Position numbers and translations under genes: made by a program
Source: Zeugodacus cucurbitae
Taxonomy: Eukaryota; Arthropoda; Insecta; Diptera; Tephritidae
Length of the DNA stretch: 64,000 bases
NCBI RefSeq assembly: GCF_028554725.1
Contig: NC_071669.1
Coordinates: 4,293,501-4,357,500, forward strand
Reading direction: 5' to 3'
Shown: positions 1 to 11,463 of the stretch, piece after piece
Numbering within the stretch: position 1 is the first letter of the stretch
Layout: every line of letters begins with the position of its first letter
The notes under the pieces: generated by a model
The model's input: only the letters and a program-made list of their open reading frames with translations
Databases searched by the model: none
Told to the model about the DNA's origin: nothing

Positions 1-370
1 AAAAAACAACAACAAAAAACCGACATATTAACACGTTCAATTATACACATCGTAATCGTGGCAAGTTAAGTCTGAATCAACTATGTACTATATGCATAAA
101 CTGCGCCACAACGGCATTGTACGATCACGTTCAGGGACATTTCAGTGTATTAATCCACTTCTATATGGGAATAGAATACGAAAGAGAATTAGAAAGTTGG
201 GTGGGAGTGCATACGTTTGCATTAATTAGGGGGTGCAGGGAGGAAAAGCTTATAATTGCAGCTTTAACTAGTAGAAAGGTGTTTTGAAAGCTGATTGTTT
301 AACTTTTTGAGTAAAATAAATATAATTTTATAAAAAATTAACGGTTTCCAGAGAACGGAAGGTATTCGAG
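1..370. other. AT-rich non-coding stretch
   Basis: No reading frame, splice-flanked exon or repeat was recognised here. If the minus-strand exon at 6566-6584 is real, this stretch would be part of its first intron or lie beyond it. Confidence 0.4.
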
Positions 371-846
371 TTGTGTTCAAAAAATAACGGGAATTTTTGT
401 GTTTTGAAAAAATATTTATTCATGCGTCTACTAATATTTTTGTCTCAAAATAGTCCCCATTCGATTTTATGATCTTATGCTAGTGCTTAGCAAACGTCGA
501 AACACTTCAAACTCGTTCTTTGGGATTGCCTTTGGTTCTTTCAATGATTTTTAGTATGGCACTTTTTGGTTCTCTTTTTTTTGGAAGTAGAAAAAAGTCA
601 CACCGAGTAATTTCTGGCGAATATGGAGGCTGGGGCATCGTTACAGTTTCGTTTTTGGCCAAGAATTCTCGAACAAGCAATCTGAAGTGTGAGGTTTTAA
701 GAAATGAAAATCGCCAAGCTTATAAAACAGCTCTAAGCTTAGCAGCTTTTTTCGGACCTCAGTCGATATCAATATTAAAAAAAATGTGAAATTGGACTCT
801 CTAAATTCGAAAAAAATTAAAATTCCCGTTATTTTTTGAACACATC
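371..846 (-). mobile_element. Internally deleted mariner, TGTTCAAAAAATAACGGG family (copy A)
   Basis: The element is bounded by inverted copies of TGTTCAAAAAATAACGGG (left about 374, right ending about 844). Read on the minus strand it keeps the 3' part of a mariner transposase: a PQPPYSPEITRCDFF segment holding the third catalytic aspartate in its CDFF context, then further down SNGDYFETKILVDA and a stop. The N-terminal helix-turn-helix and the first two catalytic aspartates are absent, and the frame is broken. It is therefore a dead, roughly 475-bp deletion derivative. Six further copies or fragments lie in the window (8151, 32581, 40300, 41924, 44333, 53869). Confidence 0.8.
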
Positions 847-867
847 ACGTATTCCGAATTATAAATA

Positions 868-1040
868 CAGTTGAACTACTCTTACACGAAACACCATAAT
901 CCACAAAAACACTTCAAGTTAGAGAGACTTCCGAGTGACGGCAGGTAATTTGTAAAACATTTGACTTCTATTGCCAATTCAAGAGTTTGAGTTAGGGAGA
1001 ATTTCGAGTTTTAAAAGTTCGAGTTATGTAAGTTCAACTG
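868..1040. mobile_element. Short pogo/Tigger-like MITE (copy 1)
   Basis: A 173-bp block starts CAGTTGAAC, ends GTTCAACTG and is flanked by TA on both sides, as expected for a Tc1/mariner/pogo superfamily insertion. The interior is similar to the reverse complement of 11293-11463, so this is a dispersed family. It has no coding capacity. The pogo-like assignment rests on the TIR sequence only. Confidence 0.6.
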
Positions 1041-1815
1041 TATAGCTAGACCTACCTTGAAGTATATGCAACATTTTCATTAAAATTATCAAATACGCAA
1101 TGCTTGACAAGCATTGTCAATAACAGATATCTTATCTGACGTTTAACTGTCACTTTAGCATATTGATACTGTCAAATATTGACAGCTGTCATCTTTCTTC
1201 ATTATAAAATTAAATTAAAAAAATAAAATCGATTTTGTATTCACACCCTATATAAAAAATGAGCCAAGGGACAGTAAAATATATGAAAGAGCATTCCTAG
1301 ACTGTTTCTGACCTCTGACCTCTTGTCAGCTCAATTTGCATATTCTACAAGTTTGTATTAAAAAAGAATATGTAATTTAAAAAAGCATTCGCACCGGGTG
1401 CAAAAGAAAGTACAGCTATGATCACGTGTACCTACATACGTACCGCAGCCGGTAATGCAAATGTGCAGCCGTTACTATTTAATCGCATGACTTATTATCA
1501 AAATCGTTGCAATTTCACATTTTTATTTGATTACTTTTCATACATATTCATGCATATATACATAATTATTATTTAGTGTGAAAACTGATAAGACAAAGAC
1601 AAACGCTTTCAACAGCCAAGTTCAAGTCGCAATGACGTTGTTTGGCGAACTCTGATCTTTAAACTAGATTGCTCTAATAAATTGCCGTGGTCATAAAAGT
1701 TTGACGAATAGAAGACAAATGGAGATAAGGAACATAATAAATTTTTTTTATTAAAATAATAATAAAATAAAAAAAAATTGTAATCTATGCTAGTAATTGC
1801 TTGCGCTCTTATTTA
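1041..1815. other. Non-coding stretch with a TGACAGCTGTCA palindrome
   Basis: The only notable site is the perfect 12-bp palindrome TGACAGCTGTCA at 1180-1191. It lies beside a TTTAGCATATTG motif that recurs in the repeat array at 46.4-47.2 kb, so this is probably a degraded relative of that repeat. No coding potential was seen. Confidence 0.4.
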
Positions 1816-2746
1816 AAGGGTGATTTTTTAAGAGCTTGATAACTTTTTAAAAAAAAAAACGCATAAAATTTGCAAAATCTCATCGGTTCTTTATTTGAAA
1901 CGTTAGATTGGTTCATGACATTTACTTTTTGAAGATAATTTCATTTAAATGTTGACCGCGGCTGCGTCTTAGGTGGTCCATTCGGAAAGTCCAATTTTGG
2001 GCAACTTTTTCAAGCATTTCGGCCGGAATAGCCCGAATTTCTTCGGAAATGTTGTCTTCCAAAGCTGGAATAGTTGCTGGCTTATTTCTGTAGACTTTAG
2101 ACTTGACGTAGCCCCACAAAAAATAGTCTAAAGGCGTTAAATCGCATGATCTTGGTGGCCAACTTACGGGTCCATTTCTTGAGATGAATTGTTCTCCGAA
2201 GTTTTCCCTCAAAATGGCCATAGAATCGCGAGCTGTGTGGCATGTAGCGCCATCTTGTTGAAACCACATGTCAACCAAGTTCAGTTCTTCCATTTTTGGC
2301 AACAAAAAGTTTGTTAGCATCGAACGATAGCGATCGCCATTCACCGTAACGTTGCGTCCAACAGCATCTTTGAAAAATACGGTCCAATGATTCCACCAGC
2401 GTACAAACCACACCAAACAGTGCATTTTTCGGGATGCATGGGCAGTTCTTGAACGGCTTCTGGTTGCTCTTCACCCCAAATGCGGCAATTTTGCTTATTT
2501 ACGTAGCCATTCAACCAGAAATGAGCCTCATCGCTGAACAAAATTTGTCGATAAAAACATTTCGAACCGAACACTGATTTTGGTAATAAAATTCAATGAT
2601 TTGCAAGCGTTGCTCGTTAGTAAGTCTATTCATGATGAAATGTCAAAGCATACTGAGCATCTTTCTCTTTGACACCATGTCTGAAATCCCACGTGATCTG
2701 TCAAATACTAATGCATGAAAATCCTAACCTCAAAAAAATCACCCGT
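1816..2746 (-). mobile_element. DD41D 'rosa'-type mariner, internally deleted (copy 1)
   Basis: The element is 931 bp, bounded by TA target duplications (1814-1815 and 2747-2748) and imperfect inverted ends A(A/C)GGGTGATTTTTT. On the minus strand it encodes the C-terminal part of a Tc1/mariner transposase, with SDEAHF (first Asp), WFQQDGATCHTA (second Asp) and CDLTPLDYFLW (third Asp). Counting from the QQD aspartate to the PLDY aspartate gives 41 intervening residues, the DD41D signature. Most of the DNA-binding half is missing. The catalytic frame is also broken by a one-base contraction of a T run (five Ts here, six in copy 2, near 2372). It is nearly identical to the copy at 51089, implying recent movement. 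Confidence 0.9.
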
Positions 2747-5700
2747 TATATGCCGTAAACTGTATGTATGCTTATCTCATTACCTCTACACTGGCTTTAA
2801 GGGTATAAATCATAGTCCAAAACTCACAAATTAACTACGATTTAATTATTTTGTAGCATTAATTTTTATCTTATCGGCTGCGAAGCGTGTGTATACCTAG
2901 GCTATTGTGATTATTATTAAGCTACTGTCAAATAACGTAAATACTGGACCCCAACGAAGTTGATAAGAAATGTGATACATCTACAATGGTTGTCAGATGA
3001 GCTATGGATTAGGTAAAAATACTGATATTTGTAATTTTCTAAACTCAAAAGTGAAAATTGACAAACAACTTTTCATAAAAAATATTAATAAAAAAAAATT
3101 TATAAAATTTCATAAAAAAAAATTTTTTAAAAATTTCACAAAAAAAATTTTCATAATAATATATAATATATTTTTTTATAATATATATATATTTATAATA
3201 TAATATATTTTTTATAAAAATTTTTTTATGTGAGAAAAACAAAAATTGTATGTGAGAAAATTTTTTATGTAAAAAAGCAATCAAATTTTATTCTGATGAA
3301 AATTTTAATGAAAAAATTAATATTCAATCAGAATTTTTTTTTATTAAAATTAATTTAAAAAAATTTCATGTGAGAGAAAAAAAAATATTTTTTTTTATGC
3401 AAGAAAATTTTTTTATGTAAAAAAATTAATTAAATTTCTCTCTCTGATGAAAATTTTATTAAAAATTAATATTCAATCATTTACAATTTTCCAAAAACCT
3501 TTGACTTTATTCCTTCGTATCACATAACCTTAAATTTTAATTTTTTCGGTAAGCATATTTTCAAAACTTTTAAAATCCTCAATACTTTTAATAAATTAAT
3601 TTCGAAATATTTTTTTTAAATATTTTTCGTAAATAAAATGTTTAAAAAACAATAATTTTTCATTAAAAACATAAAATCCCAAAATCTTCAGCATCCATTG
3701 TAGCGCACCACAATCAACAATTGATGGCACTCATATCAACAGAAACCAAAAAAAAAAAAACATAAAAATAAATAAATTGCCACTTGTGCGCATATGTTCA
3801 CACTTGTAAGACTTGTGCGCCTGTACCAAGTTTTTTATTGTTGTTGTTTTTGTTATTATTATTATCCACAACTGTATGTGTGCTGATGATAAGAAATTTT
3901 ACCGGTTGCTGTTGTTGTTGTTGTTGTTGCGTTGGCATATTTTTCTAGTTATTTATAGAGCGGACCAGCTCTAGCGTCTAAACTACGCAATTGTTGATAT
4001 TAGATTGTGTGGCCGGTTCTTGTTGCTGTTGTTGTTATTGTTGTTTCTTTGTTTGTTTGTGTATTAAGATTATAACTGCTCGCAGATAATACAGACAATT
4101 TGCATAATTACAATTAATAATTAATTACGCTGTGCATCACAGTTTTGGAATTAAATTTAATAGAAATATTTTTTTTAATAGTCCTGATTTATTTTTCAAT
4201 ATTTATTTTTTTAAGAAAAATATTTTTAATTTTTTTTTGCAATATTTATTATAAAAAAAAAATAGAGATATAAAAAATTATTTAATTTTTTTAAGGACAA
4301 TAATCATTTTTAATATACTTTTTTTTATTTTTAAAGCAAAAAAAATTTATTCGAAAAATTTGAGTTTTTTATAATTAAAAGGTCATACAAATGTTGAAAC
4401 TCTGCATAATTTATGCATGCAGTTAATATTTAATATTTTATTTTGTTATATCTGCATATACATACATATATTTTGATTAAATCATTATTTTTATTTTTTT
4501 TTTTTAATTTTGGTTAGAGATATTAAAAATAATTAACAAAAAATTTTATTTATTATTTAAAAATCACAAAAGTTGTTTATGATAGTTTTTTTTATGATGC
4601 CATATACTTATAAATTTTAGTTATTTTGTGAAAAAAAATATATTACAGATCATTTTATATTTTACTTTATTTTAATTATATATTTTCAATAAATTATTGT
4701 TTTTTTATATTTTTTTAGAAATATTAAATATTATAATATTAACAAAACAGGTATTATATAAATTAAAAATATCTAATATTATTGATTATCGTTTTTAATG
4801 AATTTATTATTTATTTATTATGCCAAATGTATTGTAAAAAAATATTACAAATTCACTTTAAATTTTATTTATACTATTTATATACTTTTATTAAATTTTT
4901 ATCTTTATTTTTTTATTTTTTATACTTTGTTTCGAGATTTTAAATATTATTAATTAAAAATGTATTAAAAAATAAAATTAAAAATACATTAAAAACTTCT
5001 AAAATTGTTTATGATAGTTTTAAATATATTTTTTATTATTTTATATTGCCATATGTTTGTAATTTTGAGTTTTTTTGTAAAAAAAAATATGTATGTCACC
5101 ATTTTATATTTCATTTGGCGACTTAAATATTATATGAGAACACCTTTCTTACAATTTTTATTACTTTTGTAAACATTTTAGAGCACTTTATTAAAAAAAA
5201 AAATATTTTAACATGGATTATAATTGATATTCATAATATCTATCTTTTAGAAAAATATATATTTTTTATAATTTTATTATTAAAATATTTAAATTTTTTT
5301 TTAATTTAACGCACGAATTGAATATTTCGAAAACATAATGCATTACGAATTATTATTATTTTTAATATTTAATTTTTTTTAGCATTTTATTTATATTTTT
5401 TATTTTATTTTTAGATTTTATTATTATTATTTTTTATATTTAGAATTTTATTTTTTTATTTTATTTATAGTTTTTATTATTGCTTTATTTTATTTTTAAT
5501 AATTATAATTTCTTTTAGTATTTTATTTATATTTTTTTATTTTATTTTTAGATTCTGTTATTATTATTATTATTATTATTTTTTATTTTTATAATTCGAT
5601 TTTTATTTTTCTTTTATATTTATAGTTTTTATTATTGGTATTATTAATTTATTTTTAATAATTATAATTTTTTTTAGTATTTTATTTATATTTTTTATTT

Positions 5701-6563
5701 TATTTTTAGATTCTAGTATTATTATTATTTTTTTTTTATTTTTATAATTCGATTTATATTTTTTATTTTATTTTTAGATTTTATTATTATTATTTTTTAT
5801 ATTTAGAATTTTATTTTTTTATTTTATTTATTGTTTTTATTATTAGTATTATTATTTTATTTTTAATAATTATAATTTTTTTTACAATTTTATTTCTATT
5901 TTTTTATTTTATTTTTAGATTTTATTATCATTATTATTATTTTATTATTTTGTATATTTAAAATTTTATTTATATTTTTTTGTTATTTCTAGTTTTTTTA
6001 TGAACCCAACGAACTTTTCGACAAAATTTTAGAGCACTTCATTAAAAAAAATATTTAAAAATCAATTATTATTGGTTTCCGTATTATTTATATATTATAA
6101 TATATACTTTTTTATATATTTATAATTTTATATGTAAAATTTAATTTTGTTTTTTTATTTTATATTTATCCTTTTTTTAATTTTATTTTTAATGATTAAA
6201 ATTTTTTTTAGAATTTTATTTTTATTTTATTTTTAGATTTTATTAACATTATTATTATTTTTTTTTTTTTTATATTTATAATTCGATTTTTATTTTTCTT
6301 TTATATTTATAATTTAAGTAATTTTTTTTATTTTATTTCTAGTTTTTTTATGAGTTTTTTTTTAGAGCACTTCATTAAGAAAAATATTTTGTAATCAATT
6401 ATTATTGTTTTTCATATTATTTATTTATTATAATTTATATTTTTTTATTTATTTATAAATTTATATGTAAAATATAATTTTTTTTATTTTGCATTTTTTA
6501 ATTTTTATTTAATTTAATTTAATAAAAAAAAATTATGGAAATTTTTTCTTTCAAATTCAACTC
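2747..6563. other. Extremely AT-rich low-complexity DNA, probable intron
   Basis: About 3.8 kb dominated by T-rich runs and TTTTATTATTA-type simple sequence on the plus strand (most extreme at 4.1-6.5 kb). Degenerate tandem blocks share a TTTAGAGCACTTCATTAA motif (about 5180, 6030 and 6365). No coding exon was seen. It would be the first intron of the minus-strand gene whose apparent start exon is at 6566-6584. Confidence 0.5.
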
Positions 6564-6565
6564 AC

Positions 6566-6584
6566 CCAACGAACTTTTCGACAT
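6566..6584 (-). CDS. Possible first coding exon (MSKSSLG...) of a gene leaving the left edge
   Basis: On the minus strand a start codon in good context (CAAAATG) opens six codons, MSKSSL, plus one further base, followed immediately by a strong splice donor, GGTGAGT. The upstream minus-strand DNA to about 7.7 kb is much less AT-rich than the rest and could hold the 5' untranslated region and promoter. No downstream exon was recognised between 6.5 kb and position 1, so the gene cannot be named. A 20-base copy of the exon lies at 6004-6023 within the presumed intron, lacking both the start codon and the donor. This is an inference from one start and donor pair, so confidence is limited. Confidence 0.35.
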
Positions 6585-8150
6585 TTTGCTTTATTAGACA
6601 GACCGCTGTACACCCGACTCGGTATGACAATCCTTTCGAAGTTCACTTTTACAGAAACACCGTTGATTTCCGAACCGTTGACTTTTGCGTTGCAGGCGCC
6701 TCAATTAATGCCAATTTATGCTAATTTTTTATATGACAATGCAGTCTCGAGTCCACTTTTAATGCAACTTATTTATTTTTAATTTTATTTTATTTTTTAA
6801 TTTTTTAAGAAAAAACTGCAAATTTACATTTGAACTCTCAAGCGTATGTACACACACAAACAGTTCAATGGCACTGCAGCACAAAAGGAGACAAGGCACA
6901 AGCAAACGCTAGACACCACACAAGCTAAACGATAGGCAACAATTCGTGTAAATAGAGACTAGTGAACTGCTACGAGCGGTGACAACAACGCAACTAAAAG
7001 TTTCAATTTATTGAAAACCACTTGGAAGTCAAGCGCGAGCGCACACACACACATACACTGGCTGGCGGCATGAGACAAGCGGCGATCGTCGAACCAAATG
7101 TCCAAGCAATCAACAATTGTTGTTGGCGGCAGCCGCGGAGCTGGCGTCTGTGGCAGCAGCGCAGCAAGTGTGAGATCTACCTACTGCAATCAGAATAAAT
7201 AGTAAATTGATAAAAATGTGTATATTTGCATGCCAGCTGATACACACACACATACATATATGTATAAATATATATAAGTGTGGATTAGAACGCGCTTTCA
7301 GGCGCCCTTGAGTTCTATTCTTGCTACTATCGCACACATCTCACATATGCGCTCTGTTTGTTATTGTTTTTGTGTAACCGCATGCTTTGGCGACTTCTCC
7401 ATTTGCGGAACACATTTTGTTAGGCGCCCCAGTCGCTCCGGTTTTGGTTTTGGTGTAGAATTGCGTTGCGGTCGCGTGCTCGCGCACTCGTGTGCCGTGT
7501 GAACAGGCTCTCTGCCTGTGTGTGCGATAAACAGGCAGCGAAAAATCATAGCGACAACAGTTAAACTGATTAAATTAGTGCGAGTGTTTATGGGGGGAGT
7601 GGCAGGAAGGGTGCCAGTCGAAGGTACTTGTTGATAAAGTGAATTTCGCTGCGTTGAAAGTGAAAAGGTAAACAAAGTTTATTATGCTGTGTGATTGTGA
7701 TATGGAGGCACTGAACTGAAGACCTCTTGGAGGTCGGTGAGAATTGATCATGAGTTTTATTAGAGATATAGTTAGTTAGTATTTGATGTGTCTAATGGAA
7801 CTTTACGTATTGTCCAAAGCACATGAGGTATCTCGGAAATTGTATATCAGGGTCAGTAAGGCCTCATAAAGGCTGTTCTACCGGGCACCCAACGACATTC
7901 ATATCACCCATAAAATATGTTTATAGATTTCACAGTTGATATAGTAACGACTTCTTTATAATTTTTTTGACCTAGAAGCAGTTAAGACTATACTGATTCA
8001 AGAACTTAAGCTCGCAGATCCCAGAATGAATAGATTTTTCGTAAATTGAAAAATAGAACCCTAGAAAACTGCTATCTAATGAAAAATCCTTACTAAACCT
8101 GTCATGGATGACAGTCTAAATGTTATCCTAACGGAAAAGTCATATACGAG
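6585..8150. promoter_or_regulatory. Relatively GC-rich upstream region, possible promoter/5' leader of the minus-strand gene
   Basis: This stretch, particularly 6.6-7.7 kb, has higher GC than its flanks. It contains CA-dinucleotide runs, mixed CAG-type triplets and several CGC-rich segments, and no open frame that looks coding. Its position just upstream of the candidate start exon at 6584 suggests promoter and 5' leader. No specific core promoter element could be assigned. The part from 7.7 to 8.15 kb shows nothing recognisable. Confidence 0.3.
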
Positions 8151-8327
8151 GTGTGTTCAAAAAATAACGGGAATCTTCCAAAACCCAAATGTCAAGAAAC
8201 GAAATTGTATTTATTAATTTACCGTTATTTTTTTTAACACACACAAAAATAACGGGAATTTTTCAAGTGCCCAAAAGTCCAAATGTCAAGAAATGAAAAT
8301 TACCGTTATTTTTTTTTTGAACACAAC
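8151..8327. mobile_element. Tandem dimer of a miniature mariner end (copy B)
   Basis: The block opens with GTGTGTTCAAAAAATAACGG and closes with the inverted form ending GAACACAAC. In its middle (about 8221-8258) a closing end runs straight into a fresh opening end. It is thus two roughly 90-bp miniature elements head to tail. Both share an interior CCAAATGTCAAGAAA. Flanks are TACGAG on the left and CTCGTA on the right, which may be part of the TIR. No coding sequence remains. Confidence 0.7.
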
Positions 8328-9060
8328 TCGTACAATTGAATTATTTTCCACACACCCTGTACTTAACTAGGCTTATAGATGACTATATATCTATGTATGA
8401 TTATGTCTGTCTGCATATCAGCTTTCAAGCGATCTATGTTTAGCTCATAACTACAATAACAATAATAATAAAGAAACTTAATCCGCGCACAGCAAAACGT
8501 TGGAGTCACAATTGCATTTGTTATGGCAGCTGCAATTTCGACTCCTTAGTGCACGCCTTCACACCTTTGCAACGAATACACACACACACACACGGTGCAA
8601 ATGCAAATGCGAAACCAGTTATTGTGCGTTAAGTGGAAAATCCAATTTTAGACACATTTTCAGCGTTCATTGTACGCATTTCGTAGAAACAAAATTACAT
8701 ATATTTATATGGATATACATACATACATACATGTGGTTATCTCTAAGCATCTGCAAGATATTTATTAAGAAACAAATTAATGAAAGCCACAATTTGCAAG
8801 TTTCGAACTTTAATTTTATTTATAATACATATTCCTTTATCTCTTTATTTTCTTATTTGTAAAACTACAAAATGATGGTGGAAAAGCTGTTGCTCCAAAT
8901 AAAAGCTAAACTTAATTTTTGTGCAACATTTGTGACTTTGCTAAACAACAATTCTCCTTTAGCAACACATTTGTTTGGATTTTTATATAAAATTATATAT
9001 TTTAATGTAATTTCTAACGCCTAAATCAAAGAAAGATGACGAGAAGGTCAGCTGAATAGA
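8328..9060. other. Non-coding stretch, nothing recognised
   Basis: Contains short CA and CATA microsatellites (about 8578-8595 and 8715-8732) but no exon or mobile element that I can support. Confidence 0.4.
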
Positions 9061-10980
9061 CAAAAAAAAATAAATAAATAATAAAGATTAATAATTTAAA
9101 TTATTAATCATGAAAAAAATATAAAATTATAAATAATTAAGAAGTTAAAATTACAAAAAAAAAATGTAAAAAAATTTATAAATTAAAAAAAAATAAAGTT
9201 AAGTTAGAATAGTAAAAAATAAGTATAAAAAAGTTATAAAAAATCAGAATTAACTAAAAAAATAAATTAATTAACTATGAAAATAATAAAATATTATAAC
9301 AATTAAAACAAAAATAAATAAAATTTAAAAATTAAAAAAAAAATAATAAATTAAAATAAAATAAAATTAATTAATTAAAAATTTAAAAAATAAATAAAAA
9401 GAAAAATAAATTACAAAAAAAAAAATTAAATAAATAAAAAAATAAAATAAAATAAAAATTAAAAAACTAAATTAAAAAAATTAATGTTAAAATAGTAAAA
9501 GTAAGTACTAAAAAAATTAATAAATTATAAACAAATAATTTAAGTAACTAAAAAAAATTAAAAGTTAAATTATTAAAATAAATAATGAAACATTAAAATA
9601 ATTTGTAAAAAAAGGATGAAGTAATAATATTAAAAAATAATTTAAAAAAACAATGAAAAATAATAATTAATTAAAAAAATTAATTAATTAATAAAAAGAT
9701 AATAAATAAAAAAAATGATTGAAAAATTTACTATGAAAAAATAATTAACTTTAAAATAATGTAAATATCTATAAAAAAAAGTAAAAATAATTATTAAAAA
9801 ATGTATAAATTAAAAATAATAATTAAGGTGAAGTTGAAATAATAAAAAATAAATATGAAAAATGAATACAAAAATAATTAACTAAAAAAATAATACTAGC
9901 TATGAAAAAATAATTATAAAAAACTAATAATAAATAATAATTAACTTAAAAAATAAATAAGTTAAAAAAAAAAATAATTAAAAAAAATTAATTAATCCAA
10001 AATAAATAAAAAATACAAAAATAATAAATAAAAAAATAATTAACTAAAAAATAGTGTCTAGTCTATAAAAAATTAAAAATATTTTTGAAAAATGTATAAA
10101 TTAAAAAAAATAATAATTTAGGTGAAGTTAAAATAATAAAAAATAAATATGAAAAATGAATAAAAAATAATAATTAACTAAAAAAATAATACTGGCTATA
10201 ATAAAATAATTATAAAAAACTAATAATAAAAAAATAAACAAGTTAATAAAAAATAATAAAAAAATTAATTAACTGAAAAATAAATAAATTAATAAAAATA
10301 ATAATTAACTAAAAAATAATATCTATAAGAAAATTAAATATAATTATTAAAAATTAATAAAAAGAAATTATTTAACTAAAAATAATAAACTAATTAGTTA
10401 TGAAAAAATAATTATAAAAAACTAAAGTGAAGTTAAAATAATAAAAAATAAATATGAAAAATGAATAAAAAATAATAATTAACTAAAAAAATAATACTGG
10501 CTATAATAAAATAATTATAAAAAACTAATAATAAAAAAATAAACAAGTTAATAAAAAATAATAAAAAAAAATAATTAACTGAAAAAATAAATAAATTAAT
10601 AAAAATAATAATTAACTAAAAAATAATATCTAAAAAAAATTAAATATAATTATAAAAAATTAATGAAAAAAATTATTTAACTAAAAAAAATAAACTAATT
10701 AGTTATGAAAAAATAATTATATAAAACTAATAATACATACTAAATATAAACAAATTAATGAAAATAATATTAACAATGAAAATATTAAAAAAAAAAAATT
10801 ATAAAAAAAAATAATAATAAATTAAAAAAAAAGTAATTAAATTCAGGTTAATATAATAAAAAAATTATAACACAAAAATAAGAAATAAAAAAATAATAAA
10901 CAAAATGAGTTTAATAAAAAAAATATAAAGACTGATTAATTAAATTTCATAAGAGAAATATAAAAATAAAAGCAAAATAA
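9061..10980. repeat. 1.9-kb A-rich low-complexity block with a roughly 300-bp tandem repeat
   Basis: The plus strand is almost entirely A and T with a strong excess of A, the mirror image of the T-rich block at 4.1-6.5 kb. Within it, units starting GGTGAAGTT at 9827, 10121 and about 10425 repeat with spacings of 294 and about 304 bp, the third ending near 10735. Units two and three are near identical, sharing landmarks such as ATACTGGCTATAATAAAATA; the first is more diverged. There is no coding content. Confidence 0.75.
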
Positions 10981-11292
10981 GAAATAGGCAACTGAAAAAT
11001 TGATATGCAGATGATATTGAAATATAAAATTCATTAATATTGCGCTAAAATGTAAATTTGAGACTAAAAGTTATAAAATTTGAAAGTGAATACTAAAATC
11101 GTAAATTATACCGTACAATGCCACTTACTTAATAAATTTCTAACACAAAAAAAAAATTCTGACCCCATTAAGCAAAATTTGAAAAAATATAGCATACATT
11201 TAGGCGCATAAGCTTTAAATGACTAAATAAAAGGTTGTATTGTACAATAATATGATTTCGAAAAGCATTTTTTTTTAAAGCTCACGCTATTT

Positions 11293-11463
11293 ACAACTCA
11301 ACCATATCGATATGGTTGAAAATTTGAGGAAGTAGAGTAATCGAACTCTTGAATTGACAACAGAAGTCAAATTTCATGCAAATTATTTTTCGTAACTTGA
11401 AAGTATCTACAAGTGGAAGTTTGTTTGTGGACTATGGTGATTCGAGTTAGGGATGTTCAACTG
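11293..11463. mobile_element. Short pogo/Tigger-like MITE (copy 2, inverted)
   Basis: The reverse complement begins CAGTTGAAC and matches the interior of 868-1040 through the stretch around CACCATAATCCACAAA and TTGACTTCTNTTGNCAATTCAAGAG. The left end is degraded and holds a 22-bp perfect palindrome (11298-11319, half-site TCAACCATATC). It has no coding capacity. Confidence 0.55.

Noticed and set aside
1922..2574. Three overlapping minus-strand frames as separate genes
   Set aside because: They are pieces of a single frameshifted transposase in the DD41D mariner at 1816-2746.
3045..3284. Frames of 68-79 codons rich in Lys, Phe and Ile
   Set aside because: They arise in low-complexity AT sequence with no coding structure.
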